Shown piece after piece: positions 36,794-46,150 of a DNA stretch of 64,000 bases. The notes under the pieces were generated by a model. It was not told the DNA's origin, did not search any database, and worked only from the letters and a program-made list of their open reading frames with translations. The translations under genes were made by a program, and so were the position numbers. Within the stretch, counting starts at the first letter, position 1. Each line of letters starts with the position of its first letter. The stretch is from Vibrio sp. DW001 (GTDB lineage: Bacteria > Pseudomonadota > Gammaproteobacteria > Enterobacterales > Vibrionaceae): the NCBI RefSeq assembly GCF_029016285.1, contig NZ_CP091976.1, positions 1,240,001-1,304,000 on the forward strand, read 5' to 3'.

Positions 36794-37798
36794 TTACAAA
36801 AGTATAGAGTCGTGCATCATTTCAATGTGTTCGGCGACATCATTTTCGTCTTTGCCAAAATAGGCAATATGGAACATGGCGTCACCTTCTTGTACTAAAG
36901 GTATATTCTGCTTGCCGATTATGATCCCTGAACGGGTAGACACGGCCTTATGAATTAACTCTCCAAGAGGTGAGTTAATCTCCGCAAGAATTTGTCCCTT
37001 TTCTACCTGTTCTCCAAGTTTTACAAATTCATGAACAAACCCACTTCCTGCTGCTCTTATCCAGTCGCTTTTATTGGCGATGTAAGGTTCAATTTTTCGT
37101 TTGCTCGGACGTTTTCGAAGGAGTCCGAGCCCCATTAATACTTTTTGGACACCTTTAAACCCGGCTTGAATTGACAGTTCATCAAAACGCAGTGCTTCTC
37201 CTGCCTCATACAATAGAATACGCGTTCCTCTGCTCGTGGCAGCCTCTCGAAGAGACCCATCTCTCAATACAGAATTTAGCAACACTGGAACACCAAATGC
37301 TTGGGCAAGCTCTAATGTTTTTTCATCACTCAAATCGGCTCTAATTTGTGGCAGGTTTGATCGATGAATTGCGCCTGTATGTATGTCAATTCCGTAATCA
37401 CAATGCTCTACGACATTTTGCATAAAATCTTGGGCAAGCCTTGCCGCTAAAGACCCTTTCGCTGACCCAGGAAAACACCGATTTAGATCTCTTCTGTCTG
37501 GCAGATAGCGACTTTGATTAAGCACGCCGTATACATTGACCATTGGGACGAGAATTAATGTTCCTCGGATTATGTTCAAGTTTGCTTCTATTAGTCTGCG
37601 AATGATCTCGATTCCATTTAGTTCATCACCATGTATTGCCGCGCTTACGAATACAGTTGGTCCTTTCTTTACTGCTCTTTGTACATGAACAGGAATGAAT
37701 AGTTCCGTGTTGGTATATAACTTGGCCACGGGGATATTAATTTGGCACTTCGAGCCGGCTAAAATTTCAGTACCCGCTATCGATAGGCGATTTGCCAT
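36794..37798 (-). CDS. Succinylglutamate desuccinylase/aspartoacylase (M14-like) family enzyme
   Basis: Zinc hydrolase of about 334 residues. Metal and catalytic motifs are SAAIHGDELNGIEIIRR near residue 55 (His and Glu ligands), YGIDIHTGAIHRSNLPQIRADL near 135 (His ligand) and LLYEAGEALRF near 198 (catalytic Glu). A C-terminal biotinyl-like beta domain begins near 250 (GFVHEFVKLGEQVEKGQILAEI in part). The ATG at 37798 overlaps the rimK TGA; a GTG one codon earlier is possible. It may cleave an N-acyl or gamma-glutamyl-type bond on the RimK product (inference). Confidence 0.85.
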   Translation of the reverse strand: MANRLSIAGTEILAGSKCQINIPVAKLYTNTELFIPVHVQRAVKKGPTVFVSAAIHGDELNGIEIIRRLIEANLNIIRGTLILVPMVNVYGVLNQSRYLPDRRDLNRCFPGSAKGSLAARLAQDFMQNVVEHCDYGIDIHTGAIHRSNLPQIRADLSDEKTLELAQAFGVPVLLNSVLRDGSLREAATSRGTRILLYEAGEALRFDELSIQAGFKGVQKVLMGLGLLRKRPSKRKIEPYIANKSDWIRAAGSGFVHEFVKLGEQVEKGQILAEINSPLGELIHKAVSTRSGIIIGKQNIPLVQEGDAMFHIAYFGKDENDVAEHIEMMHDSILL

Positions 37799-38703
37799 CA
37801 CCCCTTTCCTTTTGTTTTATTTGCATTTGGTTTCGCCGTTTTTTCGATAAAATCAAAAATCATTCCTGCAATATCTTTTCCTGTCGCGGTTTCAATGCCT
37901 TCAAGGCCTGGAGATGAATTGACTTCCATAACGACTGGGCCATTGTTTGACTGCAGAATATCAACACCACAGAGGTTGAGGCCCATTGCTTTCGCCGCGT
38001 TAACCGCGGTAAGACGTTCTTCTTTTGTTAGGCGTACTAGCTGAGCTGATCCACCGCGGTGCAGATTGGAACGGAATTCGCCTTCACCTGCTTGACGCTT
38101 CATCGCAGCAATCACTCGGTTACCAACCACAAAACAACGAATATCGGCACCGCCGGCTTCTTCAATGAATTCTTGAACGAGAATATTCGCTTTTAGTCCC
38201 ATAAATGCTTCAATAACACTCTCGGCGGCTTTATTTGTCTCAGCTAAAACAACGCCAATACCTTGAGTCCCTTCGAGTAGCTTGATAACAACCGGCGCTC
38301 CACCAACATTCTTAATTAGGTCTTGGATCTTATCAGGTTTGCTTGCAAAACCTGTTTTCGGAAGCCCAATACCTTTACGTGATAACAGCTGTAATGACCT
38401 CAACTTGTCGCGAGAGCGGCTTATCGCGACAGATTCGTTAATACAAAAAGTACCCATCACCTCAAATTGCCTGACGACAGCAGTACCGTAAAAAGTGATG
38501 GATGCGCCAATGCGCGGAATCACTGCGTCATAAGTCGGTAAACTTTCGCCGTGATAGCGAACTTTAGGGTTGCTACTGGTAATATCCATGTAGCAATGCA
38601 ATGTATCAATTATATCGACTTGGTGGCCTCTAGCTTCGCCCGCTTCCTTTAAACGACGAGTAGAATATAAAGATTCGTTACGAGATAAGATGGCAATACG
38701 CAT
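37798..38703 (-). CDS. rimK: RimK-type ATP-grasp glutamate ligase
   Basis: 301-residue ATP-grasp enzyme closely similar to E. coli RimK throughout: [37 protein letters not shown] near 65, [32 protein letters not shown] near 130 and [14 protein letters not shown] near 268. RimK adds glutamates to the C-terminus of ribosomal protein S6 and can make poly-alpha-glutamate. It is the first gene of an operon with an aspartoacylase-like hydrolase, a RimB-like protease and mgtE, so synthesis and removal of a glutamate tag or peptide may be coupled. Confidence 0.92.
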   Translation of the reverse strand: MRIAILSRNESLYSTRRLKEAGEARGHQVDIIDTLHCYMDITSSNPKVRYHGESLPTYDAVIPRIGASITFYGTAVVRQFEVMGTFCINESVAISRSRDKLRSLQLLSRKGIGLPKTGFASKPDKIQDLIKNVGGAPVVIKLLEGTQGIGVVLAETNKAAESVIEAFMGLKANILVQEFIEEAGGADIRCFVVGNRVIAAMKRQAGEGEFRSNLHRGGSAQLVRLTKEERLTAVNAAKAMGLNLCGVDILQSNNGPVVMEVNSSPGLEGIETATGKDIAGMIFDFIEKTAKPNANKTKGKG

Positions 38704-38854
38704 GTTAATTTTCCAACTATTTGGGATTTAATGTGGCGCGAATATAAGGCCAAAAATGAATGGTTGAAAGCAAATAATATCTATCTTTTCGACAAAGAAT
38801 TTCTATGGTTATATTGCTATTTTTCATACCCATATTTCTTATGCAGGGTAGAAT

Positions 38855-39679
38855 TTATGTTCCATTTTTTCTTATGATATTTAATACAGATTGTACTTCT
38901 TTCGCAAAAATTAGTGCGTCGTTGTCTCCCGTCAGCTGTATCAGTACGGTCTCGTTTGAATGGATACATCGGCTGACAATTGACAGCAACAAATCTAAAT
39001 CAATTGCGTAAGGTGGCTTGATAGTCATTCCTCGAACAATCGCTCTTAAATCTATGTTTAAAGCAATAGAATTATGGTTAAAGAGAAAAATATCGAGTCC
39101 TTCGTATATAGATGGTGACGTTGAATAAAAAGTAGTGCTGTTGAGCCATTCAACCCCCATACTTTTCGCTAAATTTAGCTCTGGTGTTGTATGAAAGTCT
39201 TCAAATACACCAATACTCAACATATTAATATCAGACTTTTGAGTGAGAACGGAGGCATACCCTTGCATCGGGATAAAGCTTAGTTTATTGACTAAGTCCA
39301 CTCTGTGGTTGATGTTGATGACACCAATATCGCTAGTATCATAAGCGGCTAGGCATTCAATGAAACTTTCACAACTATTTGAAAAAATAACGGGTAAGAT
39401 CTTTTGTTCAAGTAAGGCATATATATACTGAGTAAACGCCATGCTTTCGATGATGTTTGAATTTGTGATAGGAAAGTACCCGCCATTTTTTACCGGAAGC
39501 GTGTGAGGTAAGTCAGTTTTAGCATACCAATGGTAGGTGTATTCAATGGCTTCTTCTGCTTCCTCAAATAACAAGTCATCTTCTTCGGAAGACTTGAAGC
39601 AAGTACCAACAAGTACGATTTGTCTGTTACGGATGTGAGACCTTCTTTTAATAAAGCACTCAACCATATTTTTAAACAT
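38855..39679 (-). CDS. Ureohydrolase-fold protein with degenerate active site
   Basis: 274 residues with the overall layout of the arginase/formiminoglutamase family: KILPVIFSNS at the position of the GGDH strand, GVININHRVDLV where active enzymes have DAHxD, ASVLTQKSDINMLSIGVFED as in HutG-like proteins, and ALNIDLRAIVRG where SxDxD is expected. Most manganese ligands are replaced (GGDH becomes SNSC, DAHxD becomes NHRVD), so it is probably not a hydrolase. Its start overlaps the iclR stop by one base. It may be a ligand-binding pseudoenzyme. Assignment to the fold is by pattern only. Confidence 0.6.
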   Translation of the reverse strand: MFKNMVECFIKRRSHIRNRQIVLVGTCFKSSEEDDLLFEEAEEAIEYTYHWYAKTDLPHTLPVKNGGYFPITNSNIIESMAFTQYIYALLEQKILPVIFSNSCESFIECLAAYDTSDIGVININHRVDLVNKLSFIPMQGYASVLTQKSDINMLSIGVFEDFHTTPELNLAKSMGVEWLNSTTFYSTSPSIYEGLDIFLFNHNSIALNIDLRAIVRGMTIKPPYAIDLDLLLSIVSRCIHSNETVLIQLTGDNDALIFAKEVQSVLNIIRKNGT

Positions 39680-40437
39680 TATCTACTCCCATTTAGGATT
39701 GATGCTTCATTCATTAGGTCTTGAAGAACTCGTTCAAAACCTGTTCTCGCTCGTTCATTCGGCGCCATAACAGTAATAGCGCCAACTAACGTCTTTTTAC
39801 GGATAATTGGAACACTAATGCCAATAACACCCGTATTATATTCAGACTTACTTATTGAAAATCCGTCATATTTGGTTTTTTTGATAGATAGTTTCCAATA
39901 GGGGTCGTAAGTATCTAGTCCATAATATTTAGCCACTTTTTCTTGTCGTTCTCTAGGCAAGTTTGCGAGTAAAACTTTTGACGAGGCCCCTTTTATTAAC
40001 GGTTGTGTTTGTCCTACTTCAAATGTGCATCTGAGCGCCTCTTTACTTTCTTTACACACGGTACATAAAGCGTGGTACCCTGCCGGTACCATAAACATAC
40101 AAGTTTCACCAGTAACGATACTCAATCGTTCTAAAGCATTTCCATACTCTCGATATCCCAATTTTGCTTTTTCATGACTTCTAGCCAAAGCTAAGGACAT
40201 CGATCCAATGTAAATCTCTTTTGTGTATAGGTTCTCTTCAATGTGGCGCCAGTCTTTTAACAGGGTTATATAGCGATACAAACTACTTAAAGGCATAGTT
40301 AAGTCCTCGCTAAGTCTTCTTATACTGACCGCTTTTTCATAGGAAGCTATTTGGTCTAGGATAAGAAATATCTTTTCGTTTGTATTACTCATATTACTCG
40401 ATGGTAGACTGGTTGGTTGTTTAAGGGATATTCTCAT
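39679..40437 (-). CDS. IclR-family transcriptional regulator
   Basis: 252-residue regulator with an N-terminal winged helix (IRRLSEDLTMPLSSLYRYI near 40-58) and a C-terminal IclR effector domain (GETCMFMVPAGYHALCTV, IKGASSKVLLANLP and TGVIGISVPIIRKKTLVGAITV). It may start at 40437 or at an internal Met (40392); no clear ribosome binding site decides. The following gene is translationally coupled to it, suggesting that the ureohydrolase-like protein and the regulator work together. Confidence 0.85.
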   Translation of the reverse strand: MRISLKQPTSLPSSNMSNTNEKIFLILDQIASYEKAVSIRRLSEDLTMPLSSLYRYITLLKDWRHIEENLYTKEIYIGSMSLALARSHEKAKLGYREYGNALERLSIVTGETCMFMVPAGYHALCTVCKESKEALRCTFEVGQTQPLIKGASSKVLLANLPRERQEKVAKYYGLDTYDPYWKLSIKKTKYDGFSISKSEYNTGVIGISVPIIRKKTLVGAITVMAPNERARTGFERVLQDLMNEASILNGSR

Positions 40438-40664
40438 AATTTGAGAACGGGCCGATTATACTTTTTTATATTATTCCTTAAGTTGATATGCGCCAATAAA
40501 AATTTCAAATGATTATTTTTATTAAAAAGATAAATATTTTTTATCAATAAATAATGTAAGGATAATTAATTTATTTTATTAACTCGACTTAAAATATTTG
40601 TTATATTTATCGTCGCAATTCTGCTATTACTTATCTGTTTAATCACTAACTTAAAAATAGAGCC

Positions 40665-40946
40665 ATGGGACATATAAAGTTACGAATGGGAGAGAAATGC
40701 TTCGAAGATGAAGAGATATTCCCTGATGGATTTGCAGAATCAGGTGCGTTTTCTTATGCGGAAGAAGAGTTACTGACATATTGGGGAGAAACAATGTACG
40801 CTCTAGAGGTCGGGCATCTCATTCCTGAAAACTCAGAAGAAGAACATTTTGTACAAGTGATTGAAGGCTCCAAATTGGCTCGTTCTTGTCTTGAGAAAGT
40901 GTGGCTCAAATACAAAGCATTATCTGGTTTCGATATACATTCATAA
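40665..40946 (+). CDS. DUF413 protein (YifE/MaoP-like), copy 2
   Basis: 93-residue paralog of the protein at 32514. Shared positions include LRMGEKCF, FPDGFAESGAFSYAEEELL, EEEHFVQVIEG and LEKVWLKYKALSG. It ends where copy 1 continues with the FHTL segment, so it is a shortened form. It is divergent from iclR and lies 83 bases upstream of a short MscS-type gene in the same direction, repeating the DUF413/MscS pairing seen at 32.5-34 kb. Confidence 0.82.
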   Translation: MGHIKLRMGEKCFEDEEIFPDGFAESGAFSYAEEELLTYWGETMYALEVGHLIPENSEEEHFVQVIEGSKLARSCLEKVWLKYKALSGFDIHS

Positions 40947-41029
40947 AGATATCGTTCTCTGACACATGACGAGAAACCAATTATTCGCTATGCTTATAAA
41001 CATTCAAAGCGTAATTTCTAGGTAGTTTA

Positions 41030-41590
41030 ATGATTGATTACATTCAAAATAGTTATTTATTGCAACAGGTTTTCATTGGAATATTACTTTTAATCAGCTT
41101 TCGGGTTGTAAGAAAGGTTGTCCACAAGTGGCTAGAGAAACTAGCAGACAACAAACAAGTCTCTCTACAAAGAAAACAGTTTGTTATCAAATCATTTAAT
41201 GTTGCCTCACTAGGGCTATTTGGCGCGATTTTTACAATCTTTTTAGGCATTGGCTTCGGGGATATTTCTCTTTTCTTGTCCTCAGTTTTTGCAGTGTTAG
41301 GTGTTGCACTCTTTGCTCAATGGTCTATTTTGAGCAATCTGACCGCGAGCATACTCATTTTTTTCGTATTCCCTTACCGAATAGGAGACATGATTAAAGT
41401 TGCTGAAAAAGATGCGGATGTTAGTGGAGAACTCATAGATATCACTATGTTTCATGTGATTATACGACATGAGGATGGCAATATTATTACCTATCCAAAT
41501 AATTTGATTTTACAAAAAGGGGTTACGAAGATTCTGAACCAATCAGGTCATAGTATTGAGGCAACGGATAAGCATTCGCTCAACAATTAA
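41030..41590 (+). CDS. Short MscS-type channel protein
   Basis: 186 residues: TM segments near 10-25, 50-75 and 77-110, the last followed by an MscS beta domain (FPYRIGDMIKVAEKDADVSGELIDI near 118). It ends soon after the domain (NLILQKGVTKIL), so the large cytoplasmic cage of MscS is missing. Similar short MscS-like proteins exist; osmotic function is inferred. It probably shares a transcript with the DUF413 gene upstream. Confidence 0.82.
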   Translation: MIDYIQNSYLLQQVFIGILLLISFRVVRKVVHKWLEKLADNKQVSLQRKQFVIKSFNVASLGLFGAIFTIFLGIGFGDISLFLSSVFAVLGVALFAQWSILSNLTASILIFFVFPYRIGDMIKVAEKDADVSGELIDITMFHVIIRHEDGNIITYPNNLILQKGVTKILNQSGHSIEATDKHSLNN

Positions 41591-41654
41591 ATAATAGCCA
41601 GAGAATAGTATTATTGATTTAAACGCTGAGGAAAGGACTGGATGGCGCTATTTA

Positions 41655-42578
41655 TTAAGGCTTCTTTATTCCGTTATCTAACTCTTTTACTAGGGAAAAT
41701 TTGGCGCCAGTGGATTTTGCCAAATACATCGCTTTGTCAGCTAAAGAGATAAGTGATGATAGGTCTTCCTTATCTTGTGGGTACACACCAATACCTATGC
41801 TTGCGTTAACTGAAACGCTTTCGTTTGCGTTATCAATAGTGACAGGTTGTGATATTACGCTGTGTATTTTTGTACTAATGGCTTCTAATTCGTAGAGGTG
41901 ATCATAGCCATTGGTGATTTTGAACAATATTAAAAACTCATCACCTCCGACCCTAAAAACATAATCATCTGCTCGCAACATACTATTTAGTCTTGAACCT
42001 AATTCACCCAGTAATATGTCGCCAATATGATGACCTAAGGTATCATTTATGGTTTTGAACTTGTCCAAATCAAAGTAGACAACACCGATAGAATTCGATG
42101 ACCATTTGGAAAAATAGTTATTTTCCAACAAGTGTTGTAGAGATCTTTTATTGGCTAAACCAGTGATAGCATCGGTATTTGCACTATTTTTGAGTTCGTT
42201 AATTTCACTTTCAACATCGGAATAATCTTGTATCGTCGCGATGCCGTGAAGCTCATTACTGATCTCAATATAGGCAATTGATATCTTGGCGTGAAACTGT
42301 TTTCCTTCAAAATTGATACAGGGCAAGAGAGCTCTAGAACGCATAGCTTTAGCAGGTGATTTTTTATGAATGTAGTGCTTAACTTTATGCTTATGATTTT
42401 CTACAGAGGACGCAGGTATTAGGTCATCAAGGCGCATAGACGTTAGTTCTGCTTGAGAATAACCAAATAGTGCAGAGCAGGCTGAATTCGCATAGACAAT
42501 TTCAGAGGCATCATTGGCGATGAGAATAGCATCACCAAGGAACTCCAAAAAAGATCCAACTTCTGATAATTCTCTCAT
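41655..42578 (-). CDS. PAS-GGDEF diguanylate cyclase
   Basis: 307-residue cytoplasmic protein: PAS domain at about 8-125 (FLGDAILIANDASEIVYANSA) and GGDEF domain at about 135-300. The catalytic motif VGGDEF is intact, and an inhibitory RxxD site (RADD) lies five residues upstream, so it should make cyclic di-GMP with product feedback. There is no membrane segment. It is convergent with the short MscS gene and followed upstream by a 990-base non-coding region. Confidence 0.92.
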   Translation of the reverse strand: MRELSEVGSFLEFLGDAILIANDASEIVYANSACSALFGYSQAELTSMRLDDLIPASSVENHKHKVKHYIHKKSPAKAMRSRALLPCINFEGKQFHAKISIAYIEISNELHGIATIQDYSDVESEINELKNSANTDAITGLANKRSLQHLLENNYFSKWSSNSIGVVYFDLDKFKTINDTLGHHIGDILLGELGSRLNSMLRADDYVFRVGGDEFLILFKITNGYDHLYELEAISTKIHSVISQPVTIDNANESVSVNASIGIGVYPQDKEDLSSLISLADKAMYLAKSTGAKFSLVKELDNGIKKP

Positions 42579-43568
42579 AATTATTCACCAAACCAATAGA
42601 ACTGACATATTTAATTAAAATGGGATTTATATCAACCTTAGTCACTATTTATCCGATAATAATGTCAATAACTATGATCTCACTGTTTTAATGGGGATAA
42701 AAATAACTTTTTTTGTAAACAACGCATACTGAACTGAAGCTAGCAAGGACGAAAGGTATAAAAACTCAGATGACACGAATAAGCTCTGTTAAATATAACG
42801 CCAATGTGTTCTTAGGTTAACCGTTTGCGAACCACCTCAAACAATGGTACTGTCGTGACAAAATTTGCCTGTGTCACGGATTAGTTTCAAATGCTAGCGT
42901 TAGAAAAAGATTCAGATACAATCACTCATCAAGCTAACGCATTAACTTCTGCAGCATACAATTCTTACCCGTGACGAAAAACGCCTTTTTACCTAACATC
43001 TAATAACGTAATAAATAAACGTATTCGATGTTATGAGTTAGTCCAATATTTTGTTGAAATAAATCACACCGAGTATTTATAAATATTCACATGTGACAGT
43101 AGTTATAGTAGCCAAAATATTTGCAAGGTAACTGCTTCTCTAGCATAAAAATAGCTATTTTTTGCGTACCAAAAAAGAACGAAGAAAAATGGTGTTGCAT
43201 ACTCATTTCATTCGATCGTTTATGGAAGAAATAAATCAACTCTAGTCGTTAAGCGGTAGAGTTTTACGAGTCATTGTGACAGACAACGGTGATCAATAAC
43301 CGGTCACGTGTGAAGTGGGTTGCATCGATGAATAAATAATTTTTGCCGCCGCTTATTAAAACCTGTAAGGGCGAAAATAAAAGTGTAAATAAGTAAGACG
43401 ATATAATATGAATAAGTAGCAGACAACAATCGTTCTAATCGTATAGCAGTAGCAGAGATAATGTTGAAATATTAAATCTGTAAAGAGAAGGTTATTAAAT
43501 AACGTCTCTCATACTGAAATAGTAAATGGATAAATATTTTAAATAATATATGAAAGGACAATAAATAA
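42579..43568. other. 990-base non-coding region
   Basis: No coding frame is supported. The stretch is AT-rich. GTGAC/GTCAC occurs seven times, including an inverted pair CGTGACA (42854-42860) and TGTCACG (42872-42878) and two near-identical palindromes TCACATGTGA (43087-43096) and TCACGTGTGA (43304-43313). An imperfect inverted repeat lies at 42994-43034. It should hold the promoter of the ABC operon and perhaps a small RNA. Confidence 0.4.
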
Positions 43569-45053
43569 ATGCTTTTTAAAAAATTAGTATATGGAAGTTT
43601 ATTAGTTACATGCCTAGTCTCCACTGTTGCATATGCAGAAACACTGAAAACTCCGCATCAACTTGAGTGGAGAGGACAAGAATCTCTTGATCCTATTTCT
43701 TCAACCCGCTTTTATTATGCAGTTCAAATGTTATATAGCCGTCTAGTTAGGCAAGATACACTGGGAGCGCCTTCGCCTGAATTAGCAACAAAATGGACGT
43801 CCAATGAAACGGCAACTGAATGGGTGTTTGATTTACGCAAAAATGTAAAATTTCATAACGGTAAAGCATTCACTTCAGCCGATGTTGTGGCGACAATGAA
43901 TAGAATTCTTGATGTTAAACGAGATGCTCCCGCCAGAGCTGTACTCTCTATTATTAAAGAAGTAAAACCTTTAAATGATCACAGCGTTCAGTTTACGCTG
44001 AACAAAGCACATTCTGATTTTCCTATTTTATTAATGGATTACCGAGTAAAAATATTACCTGAGAATGTTGATCAAGATAAGTCCCTTGTTGGCATTGGAA
44101 CCGGGCCGTTTAAACTTGAAACGCTTAATGTTGAGGGCACGACAAGTCTGATTGCCAATGACGAATACTGGGAAGGCAAACCAAAACTTGACGGTATTGA
44201 TTTGATCGCAATTGCAGATGACTCGGCTAGAGTACAAGCGCTTTTAGCTCGACAAATTGACTGGATTGGTTGGTCAGGAGTGACATCTCAACAACTGCCT
44301 TTATTCCAAAGCAATACAATGTTTAAAATTGATTCGATCTCTACCGGTGATTGGCGTGGAATTATATTTAAAAATGACGTAGCGCCGTTTACTGACCCTA
44401 AAGTGCGTAAAGCACTGCGAATCGTGACGGATAGAGAAGAGATGGCTAGATTGGTCGTTGGTGAAAGCGGTGGAGCAACCACTTGTGATACCCCTGTTTG
44501 GAAAGGCGATCAGTATCGAATGGATATCGAGTGTAAACAAGATATTGAAGGAGCTAAAAAACTATTAGCCGAAGCTGGTTTTCCTGACGGCATTGATATC
44601 GATCTATACACAAGTAACACGGACACCTACTTTCGACCTTTAGTTGAAATCTATCAACGACAAGCTGCAAAAGCCAACATTCGCGTTAATATCAAAATGA
44701 CCCCGTCGGATAGTTATTGGAATGATGTTTGGATGAAAAAATCCGCATTCACCACGCTTTGGGGACAACGTCCAGCAGATCAAGTCTTAAATGAAGTGTA
44801 TCGCAGCACAGCACAATGGAATGAATCTACTTGGAATAACCCTGAATTTGACCAGTTATTAGATAAAGCTCGTCTGACTTTAGACGCAACATCTCGTAAA
44901 GACCTTTACATTGACGCACAAAAAATGTTGTGGGAACAAGGCGGTAGTTTAATCCCATTCCATCTGCGTAATCACAGAGTCATGATGAAAAATATTAGTA
45001 TTCCGGCTGTAGAAGATTTTTCAATCCGCTGGAATCTTGTTACTAAAGGATAA
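43569..45053 (+). CDS. ABC transporter solute-binding protein, peptide/nickel (SBP_bac_5) family
   Basis: 494-residue periplasmic protein with a signal peptide ending in AYA near residue 23. SBP_bac_5 features include LATKWTSNETATEWVFDLRK, VKFHNGKAFTSADVV near 95, GTGPFKLE near 178 and VRKALRIVTDREEMARLV near 278. AAAGGAC lies before the ATG. It heads an operon with two permeases and a fused ATPase. Substrate unknown; peptides are the default for the family. Confidence 0.88.
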   Translation: MLFKKLVYGSLLVTCLVSTVAYAETLKTPHQLEWRGQESLDPISSTRFYYAVQMLYSRLVRQDTLGAPSPELATKWTSNETATEWVFDLRKNVKFHNGKAFTSADVVATMNRILDVKRDAPARAVLSIIKEVKPLNDHSVQFTLNKAHSDFPILLMDYRVKILPENVDQDKSLVGIGTGPFKLETLNVEGTTSLIANDEYWEGKPKLDGIDLIAIADDSARVQALLARQIDWIGWSGVTSQQLPLFQSNTMFKIDSISTGDWRGIIFKNDVAPFTDPKVRKALRIVTDREEMARLVVGESGGATTCDTPVWKGDQYRMDIECKQDIEGAKKLLAEAGFPDGIDIDLYTSNTDTYFRPLVEIYQRQAAKANIRVNIKMTPSDSYWNDVWMKKSAFTTLWGQRPADQVLNEVYRSTAQWNESTWNNPEFDQLLDKARLTLDATSRKDLYIDAQKMLWEQGGSLIPFHLRNHRVMMKNISIPAVEDFSIRWNLVTKG

Positions 45054-45097
45054 CGTTAAAAATAAAGTTATAAAAACTGTTTGGCTTTAATGGAATG

Positions 45098-45121
45098 AAA
45101 GTAGGGTGAAAATGCTACTTT
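45098..45121 (+). terminator. Attenuating hairpin after the binding-protein gene
   Basis: AAAGTAG (45098-45104) and CTACTTT (45115-45121) followed by a T-rich run. It probably lowers expression of the downstream membrane genes relative to the binding protein. Confidence 0.6.
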
Positions 45122-45195
45122 TATTCTTTTATTAGTTAGAAGTTGCAGCACACATATTGGTTATGCTCTCACCCCTTTTTATAATAAGGACTTTC

Positions 45196-46149
45196 ATGTT
45201 TTCCATGGTTTATAAGCGCCTCTTCACTGCAATGTTTTCTCTTCTTATTGTTGCTGTCTTGGTTTTTTTTGTTACTGAGTTATTACCCGGTGATTTTTGT
45301 ACTAGTTATTTAGGGCAAAATGCAACTGGAAATCGATTAGAACAATGTCGTATAGACAATAATTTAGACTCCCCTTTAATTGAACGTTTTGCACTGTGGT
45401 CTGAAAATGTTGTTCATGGCGATTTAGGGACATCACTTAAGCGTCAAAGGCCGGTCAGTGACGTACTTATACCTCGACTAGAAAATACGCTGATATTAGG
45501 TGGCATTGCCGCTTCCATTGGGATCCCGATAGCGATTCTTCTTGGGTGTATTGCTGGGCTTAAAGCCAACAAAAAATCAGATCACTTTATATCGATAGCG
45601 TCTCTTTTCACCATGACGGTTCCTGAATTTGTAACGGCCACCTTATTGACCCTAGTGTTTAGTATTTGGTTGCCATGGTTTCCGGCGGTGGCTTTAATCG
45701 GAGAAAATGCGTCGTTTTCTGAATTGCTGCCTAACTTAGTTTTGCCAGCTGTGACACTGTCTATGGTCATGGTTGCACACATATTACGCATGGTTCGTTC
45801 ATGTATGATTACTGTGATGAATTCAAGTTACATCAAAATGTCTCGTCTAAAAGGCATCCCTTATTGGCATATCGTTTTTTATCATGCTCTTCCTAATGCG
45901 CTTCTTCCTGCTATTAACATTATTGCACTCACTATCGCTTGGCTGCTTGGTGGTGTCGTTATCATTGAGCAGGTATTCAATTACCCTGGTATTGGCAGCC
46001 TCATGATCTCTGCTATTTATGATAGAGATTTGCCTGTCGTTCAAGGTATCGCCATTGTTTTAGCAATTATCTATATTTTGGTTAACCTGTGCGCAGATCT
46101 TCTTACCTGCATTCTTAATCCTAAACTTCGCACACAACAAGGATATTAA
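45196..46149 (+). CDS. ABC transporter permease, DppB type
   Basis: About 317 residues, six TM segments. The N-terminal YKRLFTAMFSLLIVAVLVFFV and TELLPGDF motif are typical of DppB/OppB, as is the EAA-type loop near 220 (YIKMSRLKGIPYWHIVFYHALPNALLP in part). The start 45196 has AAGGA upstream; the longer frame begins with TTG and adds 13 residues. One base separates its stop from the next gene. Confidence 0.88.
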   Translation: MFSMVYKRLFTAMFSLLIVAVLVFFVTELLPGDFCTSYLGQNATGNRLEQCRIDNNLDSPLIERFALWSENVVHGDLGTSLKRQRPVSDVLIPRLENTLILGGIAASIGIPIAILLGCIAGLKANKKSDHFISIASLFTMTVPEFVTATLLTLVFSIWLPWFPAVALIGENASFSELLPNLVLPAVTLSMVMVAHILRMVRSCMITVMNSSYIKMSRLKGIPYWHIVFYHALPNALLPAINIIALTIAWLLGGVVIIEQVFNYPGIGSLMISAIYDRDLPVVQGIAIVLAIIYILVNLCADLLTCILNPKLRTQQGY

Positions 46150-46150
46150 A

